64,000 nt of DNA. Origin: Rhabdornis inornatus. Its lineage: Eukaryota > Chordata > Aves > Passeriformes > Rhabdornithidae. Position numbers and translations under genes: made by a program. Below are positions 46,861 to 61,900 of this stretch, in pieces. Under the pieces are notes generated by a model. The model made no database searches and was not told the DNA's origin. It was given only the letters and a program-made list of their open reading frames with translations. Each line of letters begins with the position of its first letter. Position 1 is the stretch's first letter. The stretch spans positions 708,183 through 772,182 of the forward strand of contig VWZS01010887.1 in NCBI GenBank assembly GCA_013397075.1. The letters run 5' to 3'.

Positions 46861-48021
46861 ACATACCTGTCCTTTGGTTTGGGTTTTTTCTCTCTTACTG
46901 ACATGTATTCCTGCTCCCCAAGACCCGCCTACGATCTGCTAATGCTGCTCGATATGCCTAGCCTTAGCTTGAAGTGCGTGTCCCGCCTTGAGCCACTTCG
47001 CACTTTCAGATTAAGGATTACAAGAGCCAGCCCAGCAAGGACGCCCAAGTGATGGAACGTTTTCCAGTGGAAATAGGTCTGGAGTTAACCAGAGAGCATG
47101 GAAGCACAACTTTAAAAAGCAACACATATGTTTTTGTCCAGGAAACACCCTCAGTAAATCCAAAAGCAGGCACCAAGAAGCACATACAAAGTTCTATGGA
47201 ACCAGGAAATTTACAAGTGTACGGCAGTAACCATTTGCCCGTGCTTTCCACAGGGCAAAATCTCAAAGGGTAGCGCTGAGATCAAGCATCCTGGCAAGCA
47301 TGTCCGGTATCTCCCGTGCCCTATCATTCTAGTTGCTTTGGCAACAATGTTTCTTCTGGGAATTGGCAAGTTTACTACGTTCTTCCTGGAGCTTGTCATT
47401 AATGCCTGCACCTATCATCAGCCAAGGTCATCTTCTCCAGAGGTGTCCACACTGGATACAATACGAACCTCACTTAAAAAATGAAAATGCTCACCAAAGT
47501 TGAGCTTTTGGAAGCCGTAAATTACAAAACCAGGTGTATGGGAAAACTTTGCTCATTAAAGGCTCCATAGGTCTCTAAGCCAATGGGAATGAACAACCAG
47601 AATAATTTACAACTAGACAGCATATGACCTCCATTTCATATTGCTAACTAAAGGTCTGTTTTCTTCCAAACCACCTTCTATTCCTTAACTCCAAGCAATA
47701 TAGAAGAACATGCACACATGCACAGAAAATACCTACTCCTCAGCTCAAAAAAACTTCGTAAATGCAGCACTAAGGTTGCAAATTGGAATTCAGAAGAGGA
47801 TTGCAACAACTCATGCAATAAGAGCAAGCTGAACTTCTGAAGACTGATGTACATACTGTGAGATAAACAGTCTAAAAATGAAATTCTAAATCTAAGCACC
47901 CAGACATAACCACATGCTTTTCACCTGCTCAGTACAAATACTCTCAAGGTTGCTACACTTCTATCTACAGAACAAAGCAAATGCTATGCTTAGACTTTTT
48001 CGTTCAAATGCAGATGAGCAT

Positions 48022-48049
48022 TCTCAGAGTATCTTAGGATACTCTGAGA
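48022..48049. repeat. perfect 12-bp hairpin with TTAG loop
   Basis: TCTCAGAGTATC (48022-48033), loop TTAG, then GATACTCTGAGA (48038-48049) form a perfect stem-loop in otherwise ordinary intergenic DNA, 1.6 kb upstream of the ACTN2 start codon. Function unknown. There is no U-run after it, and a bacterial-type terminator has no meaning here. Confidence 0.85.
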
Positions 48050-51000
48050 CAATATCAAATAGTAATTACAAAACAACATAGTTCATGTACGTACACATGT
48101 GTATGCTGGTGTAACTTGTGTGGTTTATTTTTATAGCTCGATAGTCACCTTTGGTTTTCAATACAAGTCTAACTGCTATCACTTAAATGATAATTCAAGC
48201 CTTCAAAGTCAGTAAAATAATTTCTTCTTATTTGCTATATAGAGGACAGGAGAAGTTTCTAAAGGAAATGCAGGAAGCAGTCAGAGGAGCCCTAGAAGTA
48301 CACACATAAATCTTAAATGTGACCCAGAGCTGCCCCCCATGCAAAGACCTCTCCTGCTCTGATGAAACTGCGACCTTCCATGCACTCCCTCATTAGAGGG
48401 AAACCATTGCAACCAGCTTTGTGCCTTTCCTTGGCACTGCCTTGTCTGGGGATCTTCATGGATGGAAGTGGTTCTGCACCAGTCCCCACTGTGCAGTATA
48501 GGAGCCTTACAGGTACTGATGGCTTCATACAGGGAGGTATTAGCTACAACCCACATTTTATTTGTTGGTCCTCACCCTCTAATATGGGCCGCGGTGCCCA
48601 CCCACCTCAGTCATGAAATAAAAACTGAGGTGCTTTGGCAAAGAATTTGTTTGACAAAGAATATCCAATCATACTGTGGATTAGGACTGGAATCAGACCC
48701 GTGTCTAAATTTCCAGAAATCAAAGGACATTCTACACAAATTTTCTAGAATTCTTAAAGAAGGTTATTAAGTTTTTCATAAAATAACTGGGTTTTCTCAA
48801 AATACAGCTAGCCACTGCTGCAAAGGTACTCTTCATTTTTCCATGTTTACTTGATAAACATAGGTAAACACTACTTGATAACAAAGCAAATAAAACAAAA
48901 ATGTCTTCATTGTTCCTAGGAACCAATAGCCAGAACCACAGTATCTCTCAGCTAGTCTGAGAGATTAAAATAATCAAGTGTTTGAAGATCCATTTTGGCC
49001 AGGTTATATTAGTCCATTTTGGATCAAAAAATATTTCAGAATGAAAAATCTTTTTAATTCTGAAAATGTCAAAATAGGAGGCTTCAACATTGTCAGTGTG
49101 CATTTGGGGAACATTGGGCTTTTTACCTACGAAACAGGAAGCTAAATGGAATAGCCCCACTTAAAAAAAAAACCAAACTGCCTATCTTGATGGAATCTGA
49201 CCTGCTCTAGGTTCTCTAACTAACTGCTCACTGCCTCTTAATCAGACAGCATGAGTAGGCAGGGGAGATATTTATAGATGGAGCTTTAGGAGGAGTATCT
49301 GGTATTTTGTTTACTACTTTAATTTAATTTTATAAACTAACTGTGTGGATGGTAATGAGAAGCATATGAATGAAGGTCCATAGTGGAAAGAGAGCCAAAC
49401 TTGAAGTGGAAAGGGAGCTGCCTCTTTCAGCTCAACAGGAGAATAGGAAAGCTATGCCTAGCACAGCAGTATGCATAAAGCAGTTTGCTTCACCAGCTTC
49501 TTCCCACATCAGAGGTAGGTTAGGACTATAGCCAAATAAAGCTGGCAGAGTCACTTGCCATGAACTATGTGTGCCTAAGGAGAAAGAAAATAAAACCAAA
49601 ACAGAAATAAGCAACCTGAGAAGGAAAGAAAGGACAAAAGTCTCAAAGAGAGAAAAAGAAAGAAACACAATGAACCATATGATAGGGAATCTTAAGTTGA
49701 CATGGCAAAGTACCTGAGAGTCAGCAAGCATATTTAAGGTAGAAATGACACAGGCTGCTTACAGTGAGGCAAGACAAAAGAAAACTCATGACTGCCAAAC
49801 AGATTAGAAAAAAAAAAAAAGGCAGGGACAGATCAGGAATAGAGATGGCAGAGCTGAATTGTCAACTTTTGTCTTTTATTTGGCAAAAGACGTGCAGTTG
49901 TAGTTCATGCTAACATATACACTAGCAAGGGCCTGCCCAGGAGAATGGTGCCTTGAACCCAGGAGAACGCTGTGGCAACCAGGCATCACTTCCCATGCAT
50001 TTTGAGGAGCACCAAAAGGCCAGATCTTTCCTAGTAGCAGCAGCAGGCCTGTGAGTTCACACAAGTGAGTACCACCCAAGTGAAAGACTTCTAGCATGCT
50101 TTGCATGAAGCTCCTTGAGAATCAAAGGGCTTTTCTACCTAAATGACATTAATCTTTATCATTCTTCTTAATTAGATTAATGTTTTTCACAGAGTTTATA
50201 TTTAACATTCATTTACTTGTCAAAAGCCATCATATTATTCTTTCAAGAACTCTGTCCTCTACATTTTTACTGCTTCTCAGATTTTCAATCCTTCAACATC
50301 TTTCTTATGCTTCCCTCTCACAAAATTGTGGAATAAACCAACAACTTTTACTAAAATTTCAAAAATGCTGAACACTGCAACAGTGTTCCACCAGATCATT
50401 CTTCTATTGGAACTTAATGAGATCTAGAATAAGAAATGAGACAGATTTCTCTACTTAAATAACTGCCTGTGAAACAATCAACTGACATGGAAATGCTCAC
50501 CATTAGTTTTCAGCTGTAACACTTCTGTGTAGGAACACAATAGTTCTTATGTGCCAAAATTGTCTCAGATAGGCCACAGGAAGATAAAGAACCTTATGAC
50601 AGCTCAATCAGTCATTGAGTCTTTAAGTAATTGTCTCGTTCTAGTCACAGCCTGTTTCTTTCTGAAAAAGAACAGTAGGATGCTTTCTCAAGAAAGACGT
50701 CAATGAAAGGTAAAAGAAAATAAATTCAAAGTGACTATTCTTTTGTGTAAACTGTTAATAGAATCTTAAAACAGGGATCAAAAAGCCCTTGTCTTTTCAA
50801 AGCATGCCATAACTGCCACTCGTACATAAAATATATTTTTGCTTGTAGCAAATATCCACTAGTTTAAAGCTTAACCAACAAAAATCTGAATTATTTAAGA
50901 AAATTATTATTTAGATTGGGCCAAAATGTTGGATTCTGTTAAAAATTATGCACAAATTTCCCTAACAAAGCTAAGCAGAAAGGTAAGGTGTGTTATAAAA

Positions 51001-54000
51001 TGTATTCATCATTTATTAGAGGTGTTTTGGGGTTTGTTTTTTTTGCAATACAATAAATATAACCTGCCTTCTTCAATATAAGAAACACACTATATTGTAA
51101 GAAGAAAACCAAGGAATTACATTCTTTATGTAAAGGTAATATGAATAAACTTCAAACTCACTTAATATTTCTGAAACCAACACATACATAAGAAAAACAG
51201 AGAGAAGAGAACAGAGCCATATATCTGGGAGCCAAAAAGCTGATTTTGTCTGAGCTAAAGAAAAGCACTGAGCATATTTAGCCCTCCCACATTTAGCACC
51301 AAGAGGCACCAACTTTGACTCTGAAAAATCTCCATGCTAGTCATACATGGTGATATTAACTATACAGTAGCTAATTACTTTTTTTAAAGTATGCTATTTC
51401 CAATGACAGGCTTGGAAATAAAAATTAAGAAAGAACAGAAAAAAACTCATTTGCTGGCTTCATAGTAACAACTGTCATTGCCAGAAGATCCCAAAGTGTT
51501 TCATCAGCTATATATAGGGACGACTTACTCTGTCCCTGGAATTCAGCCATGGATGAAGTGTAGCAAGAAACATTTATGGGACCAACAAATATTACCAAAG
51601 CATAGCTTGGGCTTCAGGGGTATGGAGAAAATGCTGACTGCACTGACATCACTGGCTTTTGCCAACCCTTTGTGCGGAAGGAAAATCACGGGGCTGAGAT
51701 GTGGTGTGACCATGCCAGCTCAAGATGCCCTTATGTGACCTTGAGCAAGTCAATTCAGATAAAATTTTCCCAAAAATCTGAGTGTTAGCTTGTTAGACTA
51801 CTGTCACTGAGAGAAACGAGCTTGTTGTGCTGCACTCTGCCATCTCTGAAACAGTGTCAGCAATGCTTCCTTTGGTCCCTAATGTCCACCTAGAAAAGAA
51901 CTCTCAGAAGCAGAGGCTTTGTCTGTCTAAAAGCCCTGAGGAATCTACACAACAATTATGATTAAAGTGCGCTTTACCTATCATACATCCTTTACCTCTG
52001 TGTTTGCATCTCTGGACTACGTGTGGCCTGCACCCAAACATCCCTAGCATTATTCTAGGTTGTCAAGCGTACTCAGGGATTTAGGGTCCCTTATACCCTG
52101 GATGCAGTGTTCCTACTGTTTGTAGGGCCATGCTTAGAGCCCTGCATCCTGCACAGCAGATAGCCCTGGTTCTCAGAGAAGGCAGGTAGTGGAGGGAATC
52201 AATCAACATCTGGTCTCTGCCAGAATCACTAGGCAGTACTGATACCTAGGAACAACCACAAACTGCAAGGCGAGTGCTGAAAGGTGCAACATAGCTGGGC
52301 AAATGCTCTAGCAATGGCACTGCCAGGCAGCACTGCACAAGATCATACCTTTCATGAATGAGAAGAGCCCTCAGACTTCACATTCTGACACATTTCTATT
52401 CATAAGGAACCACAGCACCTAAAGTCCCTTATCCCTTGAGCTAGACTCTTGAGGGTGTCTTTTTGGTTTAACGGTTCTTGTCAGGGTAGGCGCAACTCCC
52501 AAAGACAGATTAGGTCATGGACTAAATAATATCAGACGCTTTGATAGATGCTTTGCAAAGATTAGAAGTGGGCAAAGGGAAAACTGGGAAAAGTACATTG
52601 TAATTTATATACCACACTGCAGTCAGTCTGTTGGCACACTGCAGTTGTGGAGCAACATGCAGTCAGCTACAGCGCAGTACACACAGTAACAGGTGGGGAA
52701 ACTACAAATAGGGCTGGCGTAAGAGTGGAAAAAATGGCGAAACAGATCCAGGATTTTAAAAATGGTTCACTGACGAGAATGCAAGGGGCAGGACTAGGGG
52801 TATAGCATGGCCTGTTACAAACCTTTTGAAGAAACCTTCACACATTGTGTGTTCCCAGAATCCTGCCTATGTTCCTATTTTATGCTGGCTTAGCCTTACC
52901 AAGCAGAGATACTAAGCAAAGAAGAAACTGTGTGACTAGGGCAATGATAAAATTTCAATTGATGATACAATTTGTACTCATTAATTCAACCAGTTAAAAA
53001 CCCCTTTGTAGACCAGCCTGTGACACTTAACTGATTTAACTGAGACTGTCATCTAAAACGGCACCGCATCATTCAGCAATATGTTTGGTCACAATGACAG
53101 AGGTGTGTGTGAGAGACAAGGAATTGCAAGGACAATATGCCTTTATTTATCTAGAGACAAACACCATCAACTAAGTTAGAGTTTCCAGACAACAATTGTC
53201 TGAGGGGCACAGGTTTTAAGTCACTGAGGTATGAGGTAGATATTATGGGCACAGGATATCAGGCACTGCTCTGTTCTAAACTAGCATTTGTACACATTGA
53301 CTGACTGACCCTCGACAAGCTGCAGCCACAATGCTCTCATTTCTCTTTCCAGATACATCAGTGTAATATCACTAACATCAATGATACTCAAGTTGCACAA
53401 TCAAGAAGGCAACCTGGTTGAACAAACTGCCAATTTGTAAAAATGAATACTATCTGCTTATTATTCATTCCACAGAAGTGACACAAAGATTAATAAAAGC
53501 AGCAAATTCATCCTTGTATACAGCAGCATTAGGCACAACTTGAATTACTGCCAAACAGGGATAACATGTTCTTTATGTATAGCACAAGTTTTTCTTTTCC
53601 AGAACTGTTGTCCTTCCTGGGAAGTTTTACTCTGACACTCAGCTGCACTAAGAACCGGCACTGAGAAAATGAGGAATGTTGCTGCTGTGCCTGATGTAAA
53701 AACAGCAAAGCCTGAATTTGCCAATTCCAGTTCTAAGAACAATTGTCTCCTTCCAGCTATGATCCCTCTTACCAACTTCACACATTTTCTTATGTCAGGA
53801 GAAATGAGTATCAGTTTTGCACACCTTTCAGTATTGGACTGCTCTTGAGATCCACCAGCAGTAACCTACTCATGGTGAAGGCTCTTGTCTATTTTCAATC
53901 CTTCTGAATGTGGACAAGCCCTTTGTTTCTTAACTAGCTCACCTCTCTCCCTGCCTAAATTCAGTTAAGCATAAGCAAAGGAGGACAGGAGAGCATTTAA

Positions 54001-55626
54001 ATGTTTCTTCACTTTGAAACTAGTTTGTTTTTACGATAAATTGACTGAAGGGCAGTCTATATCTCTGTTGTGTCCCATAGTTAAATTTGGAATAGCTGTA
54101 ATCTTCCAGAATTTCACAGCTGAACCAAATTCAACATGTGTGATGTTTTCTTCTAAGCCAGAAACTGTTCTAGGTAATTTTTCAGTTCATATGAACAGTT
54201 ACTGGAGGTGGAGTCAGCAACAAAGGTGAAATTACCCCTATAGGCTGTAAGGCTCCACATGTATTTATACAAACTCCCACATTAATTTTTCAATAGATCC
54301 AATCTGAACACATCTTCCCCGATAAAAACATTCTGCAGAAAGTTCATTTCTCAATTCAAATAAATGGACTCAAATATATTTTAGGCTTCTCTAGGGGAAA
54401 TGATTTTGTCATGAATGTGCTTCTAGAACACCATGACACTTTTTCATTTGTTCTCCATAGCTTGATCCCTCTTGTACCACTTTCACTGGTAACCTTGGCG
54501 CACAGATGATCTATGGAAGATCAGGCTGTTCGGGCCCTAAATTTGTAGGGCCTGGTTTTTTACTGTGAAAGTACCAGTGGCAGGAGTCAGGAGAGTCACT
54601 GCACTTCCAATTGCAGGAGAGAACATTTAAACCAACGCATGATGGAAATACCAGGAAAATTTAGGATTCTGCTGGGCCTAGAGGTTCAAACCATCAGGCT
54701 TACTCAGTGTGGAAAGTGCAGTAGGTAATTGTACTCTGTAAAGTACATAAGGGAAAAGACAAATTCCATACTTGTAGCCGTGGAATGGGGTGTTAACCCC
54801 TTAGATGTGGCGGAAATAAGATGCACAGCTACATGGTCATCTCTCATGACAGGAAAGAGAGAGAGACAAGTTTATCCAGAAACACACTGGTTTTTATAAC
54901 ATGACTCGCAACTCCAAGCGCAGAAAAAGATTATTGGTTCAGAGAGAAGACACCTCGTTCCCAGGGCTCGGTTACACACACAACAGGTGTTCTATCTTGT
55001 TATTAATTCCTCTCTATTTCAACCAAGATATGGTCCTGGGAGAGATTTTCCCTGGCCTTCAGCTGGACCAGCTTATCAGGCTGGGAACAGAGCTGAGAAG
55101 CTCTGGCCTGGAATATTTTTCAGGCTGTAATTTCTTACTTTCTCAACATGTGTATCCCACACATACTGAGGCATTCATTATACTAAAACTATCCATTGTA
55201 TGGGGAAATGTAAGTATATACAGTTTGGAACATGTGCCTCAGTTTTCTTTATACAGACCAGGAATAATACTAATACCGTGAAGTATAAGGAAGTGTGTGT
55301 AAATCAAATACCAGATAAATTTGGAATGCTTGAAGACAAGTACAAATACTGTGATGACCAGAGTGGAAAACCATAAATTATATATTTGGGAACATGCTCC
55401 AACTGAGTGCAACAGATATTCACTGAATAAAGAAGAAAAATCATAGTGCTGTTGAGTACTGCTTATGCATTACCCTGAACAAAGCACAGTTTCTGGGAAA
55501 AAAAGTTTGTGACTATGCAAATAAAGTCTGCATTCTGATACATACAAAACAGCTTGGAAAACTTAACTCTGGCATAGTCCACCATTAATTAAATTGTGAT
55601 CTTGATTTTTTTTAAGATAACTGCGC

Positions 55627-55662
55627 TTATAAAATTTTATAAAAAGTTATAAAATTTTTAAA
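55627..55662. repeat. AT-only palindrome and direct repeat
   Basis: TTATAAAATTTTATAA (55627-55642) is a perfect 16-base palindrome, followed after a few bases by a near copy, TTATAAAATTTTTAAA. Intergenic low-complexity DNA with no assigned role. Confidence 0.7.
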
Positions 55663-58249
55663 GTATTTTGTTGACCCTCTGCAAATTAAAACGAGCCACA
55701 TACATCACCATACTGTTAAGAACCAACAGGTAATACAAACCAAAGGGATCACACTGTAAGTAAAGTGAGAAAGATTCTGAAGTGTAACCTCTCCCATGCA
55801 GTACTTGAGACTATCACAGCAGGAAGTGTTTGCCACCAAGCTCATTTAAAATAAATGTATCAGTATCAGTGCCAGAAGTACCTAATTCTCAGTGCTCCAC
55901 AGTCTCCTTCACTACATGCTCAAGCCCAGGCTGCCTTCCTGGCCCTATACTAAGTGCCTGTCAAGCCTTGCGTAGAAATAGTACCCTCATCTCTGCATAT
56001 CCAAGGAATTGCCTCTGATGTCACAGGATCTCTAAGTCTCTCTCAAGTAGTTTCTCTGCAGAGAACTCCCTTAAATCCCCATTATGGACAGTGCAGGCAG
56101 AGTGTCAGAGAGTAAGAGATGCAGTGGAGAAACCACTGACATACACTTGTCAGTAAGAGCTGTTAGCAGTTATCTAGAACATTGCCAGTTGTCAAGACTA
56201 CTCTATGCAAGGCTGCAAGGCACAGAGACAGCCGGGCCACTATTTTAAATCTGAAAACATGACACCTCTAGTAATCAGCAAATCTGGAGATGTAGCCTTA
56301 TTAGTAAAACCCAGATGCATACCCTCATCTAACACACTATTTCTTCTAATTACAAGGCTTTTCCCCCCCAAGAATCCCCACAACACATAACAGCATGAAC
56401 AGTTTTCAATCCACAATTAAAGCAAATACAAAAGCCAAACAATTTTTTAAATGGCACTGAAATGGAGAGGGAAAATTGCGGGATTTTTGTGACTGCAGAC
56501 ACTCTGTGTGACTCAGTATCATGACTCTTTAATACTTTTAAAATATAAAAGTATTAATATCTCTCATATATATATGCATATATACATACACAAACGTTAA
56601 AAAATAGTGTACAGTGCCACTGTCCCAGACATTAAATGAATACATTACTCATTCCTACACAAAAAAGTGTAAAATAATTAAATTTTAGAATGTGAATAAA
56701 CAAAATATGTAACTGAATAAAATTGAACAGCAGATAAATATTCTCTTCTGTGCTACTGAATGTGGATCATACCTATTTTCAGGAATTGTCATATTAAGTT
56801 GTGAGCTCATTGTAGTTCAAATCATGTATTCATCAGTTACAGAAAAGGTCCACGGACTGGTGGTAGACAAATGAAGAAATGAAAGCAGCACAGACTTCAG
56901 TGGCCAGCTTGGGAAAATGGCTGAAATTTGTATTCAGTGCACCCAGATAGGAACGACACTATTTCTTCTTCAGGGAAAGAGCTGTGATACATCTTAACAT
57001 TTTTTAAAAGACCCAGAAAGTGGCTGGCTGACAAGCAAATTAAGGTTTGAACAGCTACAGGTCAGGAATGGGTGAACAAGATCTGCTGCTGTTCCAACAC
57101 CTGCCAGTTGTTTGATTAACAGGCAACTGAAGGAGGTGATAGCAAGACTGTACTGCAGTAAGAAAAGTGTGTTAAGCATGTTCCCTATTGATCACTTCTT
57201 CCTCCTTTCCATCCTCCAGTTTATTGTCTCTTTTCCTGTTTACAGCCCTGCTGTGAACGATGAGACACGTCTAGTCCACAACACTTTACTTATAGTTCAT
57301 TACACCCAAGTCCCCAAAGGCCACAATGCTACAGTCCAATTACCAAGTTCTCCCAATGCATTAAACAATACGACTCACAACTACCACACAGTAGGTCTAT
57401 GACACCTACTCTCTCAGTAGATTGTCTGGCACAGGCTCCTTTTCATAATAATAAACAGTTAATTTATACACCCAGTATTGTATTCCCCAGGCTAAGAAAC
57501 ATCAGAGCATGACAAAGGACTATACATTCACAGCAATCACAAGAAACATTTCCCTACTTCTCATTGCAACTGTTATGCAATTTCTATAATCCAACTTTCT
57601 AGCTGACTTTTTACACAAATAAAAAAGTCACAATTCATCAAGCAGCTCAGCACTGAAAGGACAGCTTTTTTCTTCCACTGTTTACCCTCTCCATTAGTCT
57701 TCCTTACTCTCCCTGATGCTCCTCGGATAAACTAGACTACCTCAAATGGATACAAATGGATTTACAAAGATGACTATTGCCTGACTTTTCAAGACGATAC
57801 TTTCTCTGCATGTGTCTAGCTGAAGCTAGTTTGCCTATTTTGGGTTTGTTTCTCCTTACGTAGAATATATATTTTAAAGCTTCCTTTATAGCAATTTTGA
57901 TTCAAAAGCTTTTAGTCTATGTTACCATGTCAGAAAGCTTTTAATATAGTAAAATCCCCAAAACAGCTTTCCACCATTCCATCTAAAGGGTTTCTATTTA
58001 TTATTAGATCTGGAATGCAGCTAGACATGAGAATTTACAGCTGGGGGAAGCTACAATAGATTTTCAAGGAAATCCAGGAAAACATGACAGTCTCCTCCAG
58101 TGGTCAGTAAGTCAATGATGTGCTGAATGCACTGCCTAGCAAGGAAACTTTGTCCAGCCCTTCAGTTCAACTCAAGAATTATTCTCTCTTCAGACTTGAC
58201 CCAGCAGTGAGAACTGCAATTCCCTGTAACTTCAACCAGCACTGAGCAG

Positions 58250-58921
58250 TGATGGTTGACAAAAAACTCAACATGATCAAGCAATGTGTGCTCACAGCCC
58301 AAAAAGCCAACTGAATCCCAGGCTGCATCCAAAGCAGCATGGCCAGCAGGGCAAGGAAGGGGATTCTGCCCCTCTACTCTGCACTTGTGAGACCCCCACT
58401 TGGACTGCTGCATCCAGCTCTGGTGTTCCCAACATAAGAACATGGAACTGTTGGAGCAAGTCCAGAGAAGGCCATGAAGTTGATAACAGGACTGGAGCAC
58501 CCATTCTATGAACACAGACTGAGAAAGTTGGGGCTGTTCAGCTGGAGAAGATAAGGTTGTATGAAGACCTAACAGTAACTTTCCAGTGTCTGAAGGAGGA
58601 TATGGGGAAGCTGGAGAGGGACTCTTTGTCGAGAACTGTGGTGATAAGGCATGGGGAATGGTTTCAAACTGAAAGAAGGTAGGTTTATATTAGATGTTTG
58701 GAAGAAAATCTTTAATGTGAGGGTGGTGAGGCACTGGAACAGGTTCCCAGAGAAGTGGTAGATCCCTCAACCTTGACAGTGTTAAAGGTCAGGCTGGATG
58801 GGGCTCTAAGTAATCTGGTCTAATGAAAGGTGTCCCTGCCCTTGGTGGGGAGGTTGGAACTAGATGACCTATAAGACCCTTTCCAACTCAAACCATTCAG
58901 TGATTCTATGATTCTATGAGT
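58250..58921 (+). mobile_element. CR1 LINE, 5'-truncated copy
   Basis: This is a roughly 670-bp 3' fragment of a chicken repeat 1 non-LTR retrotransposon in the plus orientation. It is recognisable by the reverse-transcriptase 3' end (CCAACATAAGAACATGGAAC..GTTGGAGCAAGTCCAGAGAAGG), the GGAACTAGATGACCT stretch and the terminal ATTCTATGATTCTATGA repeat that ends CR1 elements. It is heavily mutated with no open frame, so it is old and inactive. CR1 is the dominant LINE of birds and other sauropsids. Confidence 0.9.
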
Positions 58922-61900
58922 TATACTTGATTGTGTCTGCCTCCAGTGACACCAGCTGCGCACTCATACAGCTTCACTGATCTTATCAGGATTACCCCTG
59001 AGTTTGACTGACACAAGCGTAAAAAGATCAAGCCCTTATGGGAGAAAGTAGACAGGGAAAAGAAATCTCAACAGGGAAAATAAATCTTAACTTACTAATT
59101 TTAGATCTGTGCATTGCTATGGGACAAAACAGCTCCCATCTCTTTGCTTCTGGCAAAAGCTCAGCCAAGGGAATAATGGCATCAAGGCCTTACCAACATG
59201 TACCTTGCAGAAAGGTACAGGTACCTTGCATTGTCACAGGGTACAGAAAGAAATGAAAATAGAGAAAAATACATTAATGCAGCCTAAAGAACACAATAAA
59301 ACACTGTTCTTCCTGATAATCACAGTAACTCTATAAATTTAGAGACTACAGGAGTACTCTTATAAATGATAATGTTCTAAGAGGGAGCAGATATGTACAT
59401 GAATTAAGAACAAAGGACATGGATTAGCTCAGAGTAGCAGATTTAACTGCACAGTCTCCCAAATTACAAAACTTCAGCATGCCTCCTAAAACCAACAGCA
59501 GAACACAATATATTATTTGACAATGAGATTACCTTGGGTGAACAAGCTGTTCAAGCCAGTGCTCTGAAACACAGATTGGTTTACAGTTCAGTTAGCAGCC
59601 ACATATCCACATTAAACACACGGATTTGTTAACACCTACCATTGCTTAAAACATTAAAGAACTTCATGCACTGTGAAAAAGTGACAATCTTCGCATATCC
59701 TACAAAGGTTTTACTATTACTTCATTATGCTGCAATCAGATTGTATTTTAGATGCCAGGCACTGTCACATTCCCAATTACAAATGGCATGGGGAAATATC
59801 AGGGAACATACCAAGATTATTAGCAAGTGATGGGACGCACAGGGAAGGTGGCTTTCTTCTGTCTCCTTCAGAATTGTTTATCATGGTGGCTCACAAGATT
59901 ACAGAAGGTGCTGCAAGAAGGAAAAAAGAATCATCATATTAGTAAATTAACTAATAACAATTTGAGAATGCTTAAGAGCATTTAATACAAATACTGTAAT
60001 TTGGTATGTAAACAGTAAATTGCATAGTTAGCACTCAGTTCCTTCACATTCATTCTGACATATTACAATCAAACACTACTGAGCTTTCCCTTTTTTTTAA
60101 TCAGAAGAAATTCCGTTTTCCTCTCTACATGAAATCCCTCCCACCTCTTGCTTACAAATGAAACCAAACCAGAAAGTTGAGTTCCAGGAACGCAACTCAT
60201 GGGAGTTTGATCAGACAGAATGAGATCTGATCTGCATAAAACCTCGGAAATGCATACAGTGTGATGAGGGTTCCTCAGCACCACTTCATTCTACAAATCT
60301 CTTCCTGCTCGGTTGCATTACTTACCAAGGTACGTGAAGCTCAACATACAGCTGGTGAGGTGAGTTGGAAGACAAGGAATATGAAGACTAGACCTCTCTC
60401 TATATGAAGACATTCATTATATTTTCTCCAGAAGTATCACAAACTTAGTGGTGGTACTTTCACAAAAGTAAAGAACATTAAAAGTTTCATAGTGATTGCC
60501 TTTCTCAATCAAACCTTTTCAAACATGCTCCAGTGCTTAGAAGTCAATAACTTACAGAAAATGCTCAAAACAGATCACATTTTCCCCAATTAAAAATTAG
60601 GATATGATAATTTATATTCTAAGACCCTATGAATTTTAACAGGCAATATATTATTTCAAATGCAGTTTAATAGTAACCATCAGCAGAGGTTATCTCAGCT
60701 GCAGTGTGGTTATGAGAACAGACCATCTATGTGGTGAAAAAAAACAAAGGGACTACTTGAGACAGGTTTGGATTTCAGTTCAAAAAAAGCACCTCTTTGA
60801 TGCCCAGCATGGAGCAAATCTCCATGAAGCTCAGCTTCAATACTAGTTAATTACAATGCCAAACTAAGCATATTTCCTAAAAGACTTTCTGAGCTAATAT
60901 TTTTCCACAAAACACTTGTTTATAATCAAATCAAGAACAAGTATTTTTTCCTCTGCAGAAGGTGCCTCTGTTTCTCCAAACGAAATCCCAGCTTTACTCT
61001 GGAACCAAACAAAAACGGAACAGAAAACACAAAGGTATAAAACTTTTGTCTTGCAGCTCTCTGTGGGAAAAAGAGAGTAGGATAGGAGTACTGCAAAACC
61101 TGAACACATTCCAGCATATATAACTTCCAGTTTATCTTTCTGGCTAGAGTACTTAAATAACTAACCACATTGCTAAAAACAAACAAACAAGACTGGTTTT
61201 CTTGTTTTAGAACCAACTTTATGCCCCTTGCATATGTTCTAGATATTTTAATGTTCGGTATTTTTAGGCATGGAAACATGCATATTTCTGCAGGTTTTAA
61301 GTTATGCTAAAAGTAAGGTCGCATGAAAGTTTCATGAAAGAAAAGGATGCACAGAAGCCACATGGAATGTGAAAAAGTGCAATAAAAACTGGCCTTTTGG
61401 TTTGCACCACTTCCAGCTAGCTCCTTTGCTAGGTGATCAGAATCTCAAGTGTTAGAACCATCAGAAAAATAACATCAATTCCTATTAAATCATATCCTCC
61501 AAACACTTTGACACTGTTGTAACTGCAGTGGTAGCAGCTCTTACCAGCTCAGCAACTGCTGTCATTACACCCAGATCATACCATGTCAGAAGGAACGTGA
61601 CACAGAGTTAACACACACTCTCTAACAACGCACTGGTAAATATCATCAGGCACAGAGTCGGACACCCAGCTGCATTTCCTCTCTGTGCTGCCACACCTAA
61701 AATGGTTTAACTTCACCCAAGCAAAGAAAAATCAGAGAGGAATAACAAAATGTTGAAATCAGGGAACACCCACAATGGATAAAATTAAGCATTTAAATAA
61801 TTATCTGCAATCCCAGACTTTTATCAGCATTTTTTATTTCTTCTGCATGTTAAATGATTGCCAAAGACAGCAGACTTACAAACAAATCTGTTATTTTTGT

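Larger units (their letters stand above)
46861..58249. other. intergenic region, ACTN2 side
   Basis: 11.4 kb of AT-rich DNA upstream of ACTN2. I see no gene, RNA gene or clear transposon. It contains the hairpin at 48022-48049, a weaker one at 48943-48965 (ATCTCTCAG/CTGAGAGAT) and the AT palindrome at 55627-55642. A region around 54774-55310 begins TGTAGCCG and has a TTTTTATAAC box, loosely like a solitary LTR, but I could not define its ends. Confidence 0.8.

Noticed and set aside
46600..47052. 150-codon plus-strand open frame over the ACTN2 promoter
   Set aside because: Caused by CpG-island sequence; no family resemblance and antisense to the promoter.
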